64,000 bases of DNA from WLMZ01 sp031410915 (GCA_031410915.1 JANNZY010000039.1:1-64000); one strand, 5' to 3'; shown: positions 44,211-51,107, counted from the first letter of the stretch. Notes: generated by a model from the letters alone, not told the origin. Numbers and translations: made by a program.

Positions 44211-44235
44211 CCGCTGAGGGGTGAGCGAGGCGCGG
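44211..44235 (+). repeat. 25-bp direct repeat, copy 1
   Basis: TGAGGGGTGAGCGAGGCGCGG at 44215-44235, preceded by CCGC, recurs at 44635-44659 with one difference in 25. It sits next to the point where integrase similarity ends. Confidence 0.75.
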
Positions 44236-44245
44236 TCCTGTCCCT

Positions 44246-44465
44246 CGGCGAGTCGAATCACCTGGTCCCAATCGAGGAACGTCATCGCCCACTTCGGGAC
44301 ACGCGGTGGGTCGACGCGCTCACACGGATTCGTCAGGATCCTCTGCTTCTGCACGGCGACCTGCAACATGCGGCGAAGGGATCGGTCGTGCGGATGGACC
44401 GACGATGGGCGATGCCGGCGGCGATCTCGTCGTTCGACCAGCTCTCGACCTCGTCGGCCGGTCGC
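44246..44465 (-). pseudogene. Integrase remnant (middle part only)
   Basis: Aligns at roughly 75-80% identity by eye with 49020-49242 of the intact-length integrase. It encodes (minus strand) ADEVESWSNDEIAAGIA in one frame and LRRMLQVAVQKQRIL with VDPPRVPKWAMTFLDWDQV in the next frame. The catalytic C-terminal half and the first ~110 codons are gone. The frame break falls at the same place as in the other copy. It ends near the duplicated tRNA end, so it is the integrase of an older element. Confidence 0.8.
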
Positions 44466-44500
44466 TTGCGGTCACTGCGGGTCACAACGAAAAAAGAACG

Positions 44501-44567
44501 TCTGAGCTGGTGCAATACCACCTGAGAGGTTGAGAGGCGACGCCGGGAATCGAACCCGGATAGAGGG
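44501..44567 (+). repeat. Distal att repeat: copy of tRNA-Cys 3' end plus terminator
   Basis: 67 nt matching 49633-49699 with one mismatch (44531 T versus A). It holds the 3' 32 bases of tRNA-Cys (acceptor strand, T-arm, variable loop and start of the anticodon stem, 44536-44567) and the hairpin that follows that tRNA. The rest of the tRNA is missing, as expected for the far end of an element integrated in a tRNA. Confidence 0.88.
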
Positions 44568-44964
44568 ACTTGCAGGCTCGCTACCGATAGCGCGTCATAC
44601 CTGCTCAGAGGGTATGGATGGGTCGTCGGAGGTGCCGTTGAGGGGTGAGCGAGGCGCGGGCCAACGGATCGCGGGGGCCAATCGCGGTCATTCGCCGGCA
44701 CCTGCTGACATCGATCACGGATGAACGGATCGCCGATCTCGCGGCGCGATCAGAACGGCAGATCTGGCGCGTCTCCTCACGGCACTTCGGGGTTGGGCCT
44801 GTCGATTCCAGACCGGGTGTTATGGGTCACGTGTTATGGGACGGGCTCGTTCTCTTCGATGCGAGCCCGAGCCGTCGTTCGGTACGCCGCGTGTCCGCTC
44901 ACTCACCGCTTCAGGTTGTGCGTCTGGCTACGGCGCGCGACGTCCTGCTCGTTCGTCGGGACTG
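44568..44964. other. Gene-free left part of the island
   Basis: Starts right after the att copy. Contains the second 25-bp repeat (44635-44659) and the string CGGCAGATCTGGCGCG (44757), which returns at 47235. A 132-codon frame (44645-45043) runs through here but is Arg-rich and overlaps the cupin gene; I do not accept it. Confidence 0.55.
44635..44659 (+). repeat. 25-bp direct repeat, copy 2
   Basis: Second copy of the repeat at 44211-44235, 424 bp apart; the two lie on either side of the att copy at 44501-44567. Confidence 0.75.
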
Positions 44965-45462
44965 CTATCGCGCGGCCGTCGGCGCGAAGGGCGGCGGGCC
45001 GAGGATGGTGATACCCCGCGGGTTCTCTGAGGCTGAGGCTTGAAGACGAGCGAGGTCGACCAGGTCGGCGGTGTCGTCAGTGGCCGGATCGCTGGCACCC
45101 CGATAGAAGGCTTGCCCGGGCGCTCCTGGCGACTGGATGCCGATGAGACGCGCCTCGGCGGAGACGACGATGAAGGCGTGGGCGACACCTTTGGGAACGA
45201 AAGACATGCCTCCGCTGCGAACCCGGCTGCGCTGGCCGTCGGCCTGCACTTCGATCGCGCCGTCGACGACGTAGGTCATCTCGTGGGCTTCGGGATGAAG
45301 ATGCAGCGGTGTCGTCTTGTCCTTCACCATCGTGTCCTCGAACAGGAAGAAGGCGCCGCCGGTGTCCTCGGCGAGCAGCTTCCAGATGTGGAGCCCGCCG
45401 CCCGCGAACAGCTGCTTGTCTCCCTCGCCGACGTTGCGCACGATCGGGACCAGCTTCTTCAT
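44965..45462 (-). CDS. Cupin-domain protein
   Basis: 165 residues from the ATG at 45462 (MKKLVPIVRNVGEGDKQL). One double-stranded beta-helix with motif 1 as PLHLHPEAHEMTYVVDGAIE (three His/Glu metal-ligand positions) and motif 2 as MSFVPKGVAHAFIVVS. This resembles quercetinase/mannose-isomerase-like single cupins that bind one metal. It is divergently paired with a TetR regulator over a 66-bp gap with inverted repeats, so the regulator probably controls it. Substrate unknown: relatives act as dioxygenases or sense small molecules. The C-terminal ~40 residues are Pro/Ala-rich. Confidence 0.83.
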   Translation of the reverse strand: MKKLVPIVRNVGEGDKQLFAGGGLHIWKLLAEDTGGAFFLFEDTMVKDKTTPLHLHPEAHEMTYVVDGAIEVQADGQRSRVRSGGMSFVPKGVAHAFIVVSAEARLIGIQSPGAPGQAFYRGASDPATDDTADLVDLARLQASASENPRGITILGPPPFAPTAAR

Positions 45463-45485
45463 CCCAACACCACCTTCCAAGTTCG

Positions 45486-45530
45486 TGGGACATCTATCCC
45501 ATGACGAATATACGGTACCATTTGCGTCAT
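45486..45530. promoter_or_regulatory. Operator-like inverted repeats between cupin and TetR genes
   Basis: TGGGA-CATCTA-TCCCA (45486-45501) is a perfect 5+6+5 palindrome. Next to it, ATGACG (45501-45506) and CGTCAT (45525-45530) flank a GGTACC centre, an imperfect larger palindrome. The second runs into the TetR ATG at 45529, so the regulator can be expected to repress itself and the cupin gene. Confidence 0.55.
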
Positions 45531-46182
45531 GTCAACGGCATACGAGCTGAACGGGCGCACAAATCAGAAGCGCCGGACCCGCGACGCGCTGGTGGCCGCG
45601 GCGCGTTCGATCGTCGCCGAGGGACGGACGCCGACCGTCGAGGAGGTAGCCGAGACGGCGTCGATCTCTCGGACGACTGCGTACCGATACTTCCCGAGCC
45701 AACGAGCGCTACTGGCGGCCGCCCACCCGGAGACCGCGGTCGAATCGCTGCTGCCCGATGACGCGCCCGACGATGTCGCCGCGAGGCTCGACATCGTCGT
45801 TGCTGCATACACGTCGATGATCCTCGACAACGAGTCGCAGCAGCGAACGATGCTTCGACTCTCACTCGAAGCCGATCCCGAGGAGCGATCGCTGTTGCCG
45901 CTCCGGCAAGGCCGCGTGATCAAGTGGCTCGAAGAAGCCCTCGCACCACTGCAGCCACAGCTGCCACGCTCGGAGGTGCATCGACTCGCCATCGCCATCC
46001 GCAGCGCGACCGGAATCGAAGCATTGTCATGGCTTACCGATGTCGCTGGCCTCTCCCGCGAGGACGCCACCGCTCTCATGCGCTGGTCAGCTCACGCCAT
46101 GCTCGACGCCACGACTGGGGCCCGATTGGGAACCGGAAAGAAGAGGCCGGGTGGTCGACGCGGCGCTGCGCTATCTCCGTGA
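45529..46182 (+). CDS. TetR-family regulator
   Basis: 217 residues. The HTH is at ~15-60: TRDALVAAARSIVAEGRTP, then VEEVAETASISRTTAYRYF, the expected TetR helix-turn-helix. The ligand-binding part is helical (LDIVVAAYTSMILDNESQQ, VHRLAIAIRSATGIEALSWL). Divergent from the cupin gene with shared operator-like sequence. TetR proteins respond to small hydrophobic molecules, so the cupin may act on its inducer. ATG at 45529; the C-terminal ~20 residues are basic. Confidence 0.88.
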   Translation: MSTAYELNGRTNQKRRTRDALVAAARSIVAEGRTPTVEEVAETASISRTTAYRYFPSQRALLAAAHPETAVESLLPDDAPDDVAARLDIVVAAYTSMILDNESQQRTMLRLSLEADPEERSLLPLRQGRVIKWLEEALAPLQPQLPRSEVHRLAIAIRSATGIEALSWLTDVAGLSREDATALMRWSAHAMLDATTGARLGTGKKRPGGRRGAALSP

Positions 46183-46370
46183 GTGGGAATCGTGGAGTCG
46201 AGTCCATCGCGCCCTACTCGGCGCTCGGGTCGGCCAGGTTCGCGCCCAATAACACGCGTCGTTGAGGCGCGGTCGCCACGTCACCTACCGCCGGATCTGA
46301 GACGGTGCCAGGTAGCGCAGATTGCCCGAAGTGGGTGCGGTTGTCCAGCGACCTATCGGCAGCTCTATGC

Positions 46371-46387
46371 GGTATCGGACTGATACC
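46371..46387. promoter_or_regulatory. Inverted repeat ahead of the RHH-Doc operon
   Basis: GGTATC-GGACT-GATACC, a perfect 6+5+6 palindrome ending 2 bp before the first ATG of the antitoxin. Eight of ten bases match when the arms are widened (ATGCGGTATC / GATACCATAT). Position fits autoregulation by a ribbon-helix-helix antitoxin. Confidence 0.6.
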
Positions 46388-46389
46388 AT

Positions 46390-46599
46390 ATGTGCATGGC
46401 TATGACACTCCGCCTCACTGACACCGAGCAAGCGGCGCTGCGAGAGCGTGCCGACGCAGAGGGCATCTCCATGCAGGAGGCCGCCCGTCGAGCCGTTCGG
46501 GAGTTCGTCAGCCGCGGTCAACACAGCGACCGGGTGAATACTGCGGCACGACTGATCATGAACAAGCACGCCGACGCCCTGCGACGCCTTGGAGAATGA
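46390..46599 (+). CDS. Ribbon-helix-helix antitoxin
   Basis: Up to 69 residues: MTLRLTDTEQAALRERADAE and ISMQEAARRAVREFVSR are the strand-helix and second helix of a CopG/MetJ-like DNA-binding protein. The first ATG is at 46390, and 46396 and 46402 are also possible because no ribosome site is clear. The stop overlaps the toxin ATG (ATGA). Its C-terminal ~20 residues (VNTAARLIMNKHADALRRL) probably cap the toxin. Doc toxins usually pair with Phd, so a ribbon-helix-helix partner is a different combination. Confidence 0.78.
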   Translation: MCMAMTLRLTDTEQAALRERADAEGISMQEAARRAVREFVSRGQHSDRVNTAARLIMNKHADALRRLGE

Positions 46600-46997
46600 G
46601 CGAACCGATCGAGTTCCTCGACCTCGACGACCTTGTCGAATTGGCTCGCGGCTTGCTCGGCGACCCGCCACCGATCCGCGACATCGGCCTCCTCGGCTCC
46701 GCCGCGGCACGACCGCAGACCACTGCCTTTGGTGAGGACGCGTACCCCGACCTGGTCACCAAGGCGGCGGCCCTCCTGCAATCGATCGTCAACAACCACG
46801 CACTCGTGGACGGCAACAAACGACTCGGCTGGCTGGCCACCGCAGTGTTCCTCGAACTCAATGGAATCAAAGCGTCACGCGCCTCCAACGATGACGTCTA
46901 CGAGTTCGTCGTGTGGATCGCCGCATCCAACCCGGACCTCGACGACATCACCACCCGCCTCCGCCGTGTGATTCAGCCGGCACGACCTCGACAGTAG
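46596..46997 (+). CDS. Doc-type Fic-fold toxin
   Basis: 133 residues. Fic core HALVDGNKRLGWLATAVFLE, matching HxLxDGNKR with the catalytic His, the Asp and the basic pair. Preceded by TTAFGEDAYPDLVTKAAALL. In Doc the same fold phosphorylates EF-Tu; longer Fic proteins AMPylate. The short size, lack of an inhibitory helix and coupled antitoxin upstream place this with Doc. The ATGA overlap with the antitoxin gene shows one operon. Two residues into the motif, Leu instead of Phe is common in Doc proteins of this length. Confidence 0.85.
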   Translation: MSEPIEFLDLDDLVELARGLLGDPPPIRDIGLLGSAAARPQTTAFGEDAYPDLVTKAAALLQSIVNNHALVDGNKRLGWLATAVFLELNGIKASRASNDDVYEFVVWIAASNPDLDDITTRLRRVIQPARPRQ

Positions 46998-47050
46998 GAA
47001 CGCACTCCGGGCCGAGCAGAGCGGCAGATATGGAGCCTGCTTGGATCGAC

Positions 47051-47191
47051 TCAGCCGGTGGTCGCGGTGCCGCATCGAGAGCTGTCCGCCGTGTACCTTG
47101 CCGACCCCCGGCATGTCTGCGGATCGGATGAGCAGGACGCCAACGTGAGGGCCAGCAACCCGAGCACACATCCGACCATCAGACTTCGCAC
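47051..47191 (-). CDS. Possible 46-residue lipoprotein or truncated lipoprotein
   Basis: GTG at 47191: MRSLMVGCVLGLLALTLASC is a convincing lipoprotein signal with lipobox LASC, followed by only 26 residues (SSDPQTCRGSARYTADSSRC...) with two more Cys. Such a short mature part suggests either a tiny surface lipoprotein or a broken longer one. The ribosome site is weak. Confidence 0.4.
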   Translation of the reverse strand: MRSLMVGCVLGLLALTLASCSSDPQTCRGSARYTADSSRCGTATTG

Positions 47192-47416
47192 CGTCTCAGA
47201 TTGCCCTATCGCCACCCGACTATCCACGATCCCATCGGCAGATCTGGCGCGCTTGCGTCCGCTCGGTTGAGCGAGGGGGGCGACCGTCGGCGGCGCCCGT
47301 CTACGGCTCGGTGGACGGTACGTCCTTGAAGGAGAAGGAGTGATCACAGACTGCTCGCGCAATCGGAACAGTCACGAACAGAAGCGTCAACGGCACCGGC
47401 ACTGGTGGACCCCGGA

Positions 47417-47484
47417 AGATGGTCCCATCACTGGCGCTCAGATGGTCCCATCCCACTGGCGCAACTCAAGCCAGATGGTCCCAT
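47417..47484. repeat. Three spaced 12-bp repeats, IS21-like end
   Basis: AGATGGTCCCAT at 47417-47428, 47440-47451 and 47473-47484; after the first two comes CTGGCGC and after the third the related CACTTGCG. Multiple short repeats of this kind mark the ends of IS21-type insertion sequences. No istA/istB genes remain, so this would be a solo end. Confidence 0.55.
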
Positions 47485-47501
47485 GCCACTTGCGGGCGAC
47501 A

Positions 47502-47609
47502 GTCGGTGAGCACGATCTGGTACATCGACCTCAAGCGGGCACGTTTCGACAGATCGAAACGATTGTTGTCGTCACTCCAATAGAGATGAAACGAAAGCTC
47601 GACAAACCC
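47502..47609 (-). pseudogene. Truncated fragment of a WSDD-type actinobacterial protein
   Basis: Minus strand reads GFVELSFHLYWSDDNNRFDL then SKRARLRSMYQIVLTD. A WSDD...FDL...R...Y..VL segment is familiar from small actinobacterial proteins often found near mobile DNA. Similarity ends at 47502, next to the AGATGGTCCCAT repeats, so the IS-like end probably cut the gene. No start codon kept. Confidence 0.38.
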
Positions 47610-47791
47610 TTCGATCGGACCCGACGATCCGTCCCACTGAGCGGGAGGCTGGCTCGATCGCCATCGGCTCGTCGGCTGCGGATCGCCTCCCAGCGATGTC
47701 ATCCAGAAGACGCTACGTCATGGCATCCGACATAGCCCACCTACTACGAATGCCGGTGTTGCACCATGGGAACCGGTGATACACTTGGGCG

Positions 47792-48043
47792 ATGCCGACC
47801 GTTCGCCCTCGCCATCTTCTCACCGAAACCGACGAACTCGCCCATGCCATCGACGCCGCTGCTGCTCTGTATCCGGGAGAGACTCGCGCCGACGTCCTGC
47901 GTCACCTCGTTCAACTGGGTGCCGAGACGATCGCCGAGCAGCAAGGCCGGCACCGCGACACCGTGCGTGACCGCGCCGGACGTTTCCCGGGTCTGTACCC
48001 AGCGGGCTACCTCGATGAGCTCCGTGAGGACTGGCCCGAGTGA
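47792..48043 (+). CDS. VapB-type antitoxin
   Basis: 83 residues from the ATG at 47792. MPTVRPRHLLTETDELAHAI and YPGETRADVLRHLVQLGAET form a ribbon-helix-helix-like N-terminal unit. The acidic C-terminal part (GLYPAGYLDELREDWPE) is the likely toxin-binding tail. The stop overlaps the vapC GTG. Differs in sequence from the antitoxin at 12849, so the two pairs are not recent copies of each other. TTGCACCATGGGAACC lies upstream, with no operator clear enough to name. Confidence 0.78.
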   Translation: MPTVRPRHLLTETDELAHAIDAAAALYPGETRADVLRHLVQLGAETIAEQQGRHRDTVRDRAGRFPGLYPAGYLDELREDWPE

Positions 48044-48405
48044 TCGTCGTCGATGCCAGCGTGCTGATCGCCTTTCTCGACCCGAATGACCCTCATCATT
48101 CCGCCGCCGTCGAGATCCTGGAAGAGGCCTCGCCGCCCTTTCTTGTGCACCCGATCACAGCGGCCGAAGTGCTCGTCGCTGCCGTACGCAACGATGTTGC
48201 AGATGCGGTCTGGGCGGATCTGGTGGCCATCGGTGTCGAGATCGACGACACACCGATCGATCCGTTGTTACTCGCCAGACTTCGCGTCAACACCCGCTGC
48301 AAGATGCCCGACTGCTGCGTCCTCGCAAGTGCCGCGACGCGCCACGCGGCCGTGGCCAGCTTCGACGCACAGCTCCGCCGGCACGCCGACGGCCAATTGC
48401 CATGA
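48040..48405 (+). CDS. VapC toxin, PIN domain
   Basis: 121 residues. MIVVDASVLIAFLDPNDPHH carries the first Asp, ITAAEVLVAAVR the Glu, CKMPDCCVLASAA the second Asp region and AVASFDAQLRRH the last Asp: a full PIN active site. It probably cleaves RNA. GTG at 48040 overlaps the antitoxin stop. Its last 119 bp overlap the open frame of the convergent integrase, which is unusual. A 45-nt stretch of this gene (from 48274) is repeated at 43188 as a scar outside the island. Confidence 0.85.
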   Translation: MIVVDASVLIAFLDPNDPHHSAAVEILEEASPPFLVHPITAAEVLVAAVRNDVADAVWADLVAIGVEIDDTPIDPLLLARLRVNTRCKMPDCCVLASAATRHAAVASFDAQLRRHADGQLP

Positions 48406-49539
48406 GCGACGGGAAGATCAACCGTCGCTGAAGTCGGCCTTGACCACGACCCTTGCGCGGCGCTCGGGTGGCTTCATGGAACGAGCGGTCAAATGATTCG
48501 GCGATCGCCTCGTCCAGTTCGGGGAACAGGTGGCCGTATCGGTCGAGCGTCACGTTGATCGACGAGTGGCCCATGCGGGACTGAATCGCTTTCAGGTGAG
48601 CACCGGCTGTAATGGCGAGCGCCACACCCGTGTGTCGGAGGTCGTGGAAACGGCATGACACTCCAGCCGCTACCTGTGCCTTGGAGAAGTGGTGCGTCAG
48701 GAAGCTCGACGCCGACAGCGGATTGCCCGCGGCGTTGGCGAACACAAAGGCATCTGGACCCGGCTGGGCGAACGACTCGAGGTGGACCGCCAAGAGCGAG
48801 GCGCCGAACGGCGAGATGGTGATCGACCGCACGCCCACAGCCGTCTTGGGTTCCTTCCGCAAGAACGACCGATCCTCGAGTTGAACCATCTGCTCGGTCA
48901 CTCGGATCTTCCGATTCTTGAGGTCGACCTTGCAGCGTCGCAGCCCCACCAACTCGCTCCAGCGCATGCCCGTATCGACGGCGACGTCGATCAGTGCCCG
49001 GTATCGATCGTTGTGCGCTTCGGCGAGTCGGATCACCTGGTCCCAATCGAGGAACGTCATCTCGCGCTTGGCGACTCTCGGCGGGTCCACGCGGTCACAC
49101 GGGTCGGCGAGGATCTTCTGCTTCTGAACGGCGACCTGCAGCATGCGGCGAAGGGTCCGGTAGTGGCGATGAACGGTGACGGGGCGATACCCGCGACAAC
49201 TTCGTCGTTCAACCAGTTCTCGATCTCGTCGGCCGGCAACTGGCCGAGTCGATATGCACCGAATCGCGCCAGCACGTACTTGTCGAGATCGCGGCGATAG
49301 GTCTCCTGCGTTGTCGGCGACAGACGCCGGCACAATGACAAGAACTCCTCGGCCCAAGCGGCGAGTGGCGTGTCGGCATTGCGGGGATCGACCCACTGAC
49401 AACGAAGTTTGTCGCCGGCGATCTGTCGCAGGAGCCGTTCCGCATCGGCCTTGCGCGCGAACGTTCGCGACTGAACGTTGCCGAGCCCGTCCGAGAATCG
49501 AGCTCGGTACTTCCCCCGTTGCTTCTGGATGTAGGCCAC
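48287..49539 (-). pseudogene. Tyrosine integrase split by a -1 frame break
   Basis: Site-specific recombinase of the phage-integrase family. The N-terminal part starts at a GTG (49539) with GGGAGG upstream: VAYIQKQRGKYRARF, the SAM-like helix TQETYRRDLDKYVLARFG and ENWLNDEVVAGIA. The rest is in the -1 frame: VTVHRHYRTLRRMLQVAV, DTGMRWSELVGL (Arg I), FHDLRHTGVAL (HxLR) and LDRYGHLF (Tyr nucleophile). The break is at ~49185 (GCC CCG TCA). One extra base would restore VAGIAPVTVHRHYR. The C-terminal frame has no stop until 48287, deep in vapC. All catalytic residues are kept. Either an inactivating deletion, a sequencing slip or frameshift expression; the decayed copy at 44246 shows the same frame change. 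Confidence 0.8.
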
Positions 49540-49620
49540 GATCCCTCCCGAGGCGTGGGTGAGCGCGTTCTCGCGGTTTCCAGGGTTCTTGGAGGTCAAT
49601 GGCGGTGACCAATGGTCACA

Positions 49621-49662
49621 ACAAAAAGAACCTCTGAGCTGGTGCAATACCACCTGAGAGGT
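49621..49662 (-). terminator. Intrinsic terminator of tRNA-Cys
   Basis: Minus-strand hairpin with 6-bp outer arms ACCTCT/AGAGGT, an inner GGTG/CACC pair and a following TTCTTTTTG run. It starts 5 nt past the tRNA's last base. The same hairpin is present in the att copy at 44501-44530, so the island carries its own version, and the tRNA is still followed by a terminator after integration. Confidence 0.7.
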
Positions 49663-49699
49663 AGAGAGGCGACGCCGGGAATCGAACCCGGATAGAGGG
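49633..49699 (+). repeat. Proximal att repeat
   Basis: Partner of 44501-44567: terminator hairpin plus the 3' 32 bases of tRNA-Cys. The shared core within the tRNA runs 49668-49699. Confidence 0.88.
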
Positions 49700-49738
49700 C
49701 TTTGCAGGCCCTTGCCTGAACCATTCGGCCACGTCGCC
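49667..49738 (-). tRNA. tRNA-Cys (GCA)
   Basis: 72 nt with all arms: acceptor GGCGACG/CGTCGCC (7 perfect pairs), D-arm GCC...GGC, anticodon stem AGGGC/GCCCT around the loop CTGCAAA (anticodon GCA), T-arm CCGGG/CCCGG with loop TTCGATT, discriminator U. No CCA encoded. It serves as the integration site for the island on its 3' side. An exact 32-base copy of its 3' end lies at 44536-44567. Confidence 0.96.
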
Positions 49739-49820
49739 ATGCGCCGCTGTCGTGACGGCGGCGCCTCACGATAGCCGCTCGACCGCACAAGTACCTGGCC
49801 GGTTCTGCCACCATCTGGCC

Positions 49821-51107
49821 ATGCGTCCCCGATCGCTCGTTGCCATTGCCACCGTGTCGCTCCTCGTCATGGCAGCATGCAGCAGTGACGATTCGTCGTC
49901 GGGCCAACAGCCAACGGCGACGGCCGTCACCGTCGAGACCGAGACCCCTCCGGTGCCGCCCAACGATCCGGCGACCACAGCAGGCCCGACCACCGCCGCA
50001 CCAACCACCGCCGCACCAACCACCGCCGCACCAACCACCGCCGCGCCGACCACCACCCCGATCGACCCGGCGCAGTTCGCCGGCGTGTACGAGCAGCCCG
50101 GCCCCTTTCCCGTGGGTGTCACGACCGCGACGATCGGCGACGGCATCATGGTCGAGATCTGGTACCCGGCAGCTGCGGCCGCTGCGGGCGACGCCGGCAT
50201 CGAGACCTACGACATCCGCGACTTCACCGCACCGGCGATCAAGGCGATCCTGACCGCCGACATCCCGGCCACCTACAGCTACCCTGCGACCCGAGACGCG
50301 CCCGTCGCCGATGGCGCGTTCCCGATCGTGTTGAACAGTCACGGCTTCAGCGGCGTCCGCGTCGGGAGCAGCTTTCTCACTGCGCATCTGGCGTCGTACG
50401 GGATGATCGTCGTGTCGCCGGACCACCCGACCAGGGATCTGTACCACGTCGTCGCCGCGATCCAGCCCGATGTCGTGACCGACCCGAAGGACGATCTGCT
50501 GCGCAGCCTGGAATTGATCGTGCAGCGCGGAGCCACAGCCGGCGACGCGTTCGCTGGTCATGTCGACGCGGAACACGTTGGCGCGCTCGGCCACTCGGCG
50601 GGCGGCGGCACCGTGTTGGCCGCCGGCCCGGACGAGCGCATCGACGGCTACGTGTCGATGGCGTCGGGCATTCTCGGCGACGGCGTCGGTGTCCTGCCTG
50701 ACAAGCCGAGCTTCTTCCTCAGTGGCGCAGCCGACGGCGTGGTCGATCCGACTCTGACCGGCGAGGCATTCGCTGCCGCACCCTCGCCATCGCTGCACTG
50801 GGAGATCACCGGTGTCGGCCACAACGGGTTCGACGATTTCTGCACGTTCGGCAACGGTCAGGGCATCATCGGCATCGCCGAGGCGTCGGGCCTGGGCGCA
50901 TTCCTGGACGCCCAACCGCAGTTCCGAACACTCGGCCAGGACGGATGTCTGCCACCGGCGGTGCCGGTGGGGAGGACGTTCCCGATGATCCAGCACGCGG
51001 TGACGGCGTGGTTCCGACACCTGTTCGGGGTGGACGCACAGCAACTCGGGCTCGGCGTGGAGTCCAGCGACTCCTACGCCGAGCCGGTGACCATCGAGGT
51101 CAAGTAG
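49821..51107 (+). CDS. Alpha/beta-hydrolase lipoprotein (PAF-acetylhydrolase/cutinase-like)
   Basis: 428 residues from the ATG at 49821. Signal LVAIATVSLLVMAACSS with lipobox MAAC. A low-complexity tether contains four TTAAP repeats (~60-80). The hydrolase domain follows: FPIVLNSHGFSG (oxyanion region), LGHSAGGGTVLAA with the nucleophile Ser in GHSAG, SGAADGVVDP for the acid and ITGVGHNGFDDFC with the His. Layout is like esterases of the platelet-activating-factor acetylhydrolase and polyester-hydrolase groups. Anchored on the outer face of the membrane. TTAAP is encoded by a short near-identical nucleotide repeat and may vary in number. First gene outside the island, 82 bp from the tRNA. Confidence 0.87.
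   Translation: MRPRSLVAIATVSLLVMAACSSDDSSSGQQPTATAVTVETETPPVPPNDPATTAGPTTAAPTTAAPTTAAPTTAAPTTTPIDPAQFAGVYEQPGPFPVGVTTATIGDGIMVEIWYPAAAAAAGDAGIETYDIRDFTAPAIKAILTADIPATYSYPATRDAPVADGAFPIVLNSHGFSGVRVGSSFLTAHLASYGMIVVSPDHPTRDLYHVVAAIQPDVVTDPKDDLLRSLELIVQRGATAGDAFAGHVDAEHVGALGHSAGGGTVLAAGPDERIDGYVSMASGILGDGVGVLPDKPSFFLSGAADGVVDPTLTGEAFAAAPSPSLHWEITGVGHNGFDDFCTFGNGQGIIGIAEASGLGAFLDAQPQFRTLGQDGCLPPAVPVGRTFPMIQHAVTAWFRHLFGVDAQQLGLGVESSDSYAEPVTIEVK

Larger units (their letters stand above)
43982..44500. other. Gene-free stretch with integrase remnant
   Basis: 43982-44210 has no recognisable content. A 25-bp direct repeat follows (44211-44235), then the truncated integrase (44246-44465). After a ~15-bp join, 44480-44500 is the A-rich tract of the duplicated tRNA-Cys terminator. 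No open frame here deserves a gene call. Confidence 0.6.
46998..47791. other. Mostly gene-free stretch between toxin pairs
   Basis: 794 bp without a secure gene. Contains, in order, a possible 46-residue lipoprotein (minus, 47191-47051), a copy of CGGCAGATCTGGCGCG (47235), three spaced AGATGGTCCCAT repeats (47417-47484), and a truncated minus-strand gene fragment (47502-47609). The last ~180 bp show nothing beyond the upstream region of vapB. Confidence 0.6.
44501..49699. mobile_element. Small integrative island in tRNA-Cys
   Basis: About 5.1 kb bounded by the two att repeats. The integrase lies next to the intact tRNA and reads in the tRNA's direction. Cargo: cupin/TetR pair, RHH-Doc pair, VapBC pair, IS-like scar, possible small lipoprotein. 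No phage structural, conjugation or replication genes, so it is a non-autonomous or decayed integrative element. Confidence 0.82.

Noticed and set aside
44536..44607. Second tRNA-Cys gene
   Set aside because: Only the 3' 32 bases match. The anticodon stem, D-arm and 5' acceptor strand are absent.
44645..45043. 132-codon frame at the left side of the island
   Set aside because: Arg/Ser/Val-rich with no recognisable core, overlaps the cupin gene on the other strand, and has no ribosome site.
44501..49699. Prophage
   Set aside because: Integrase and att sites are present, but there are no capsid, tail, terminase, lysis or replication genes in the 5.1 kb.
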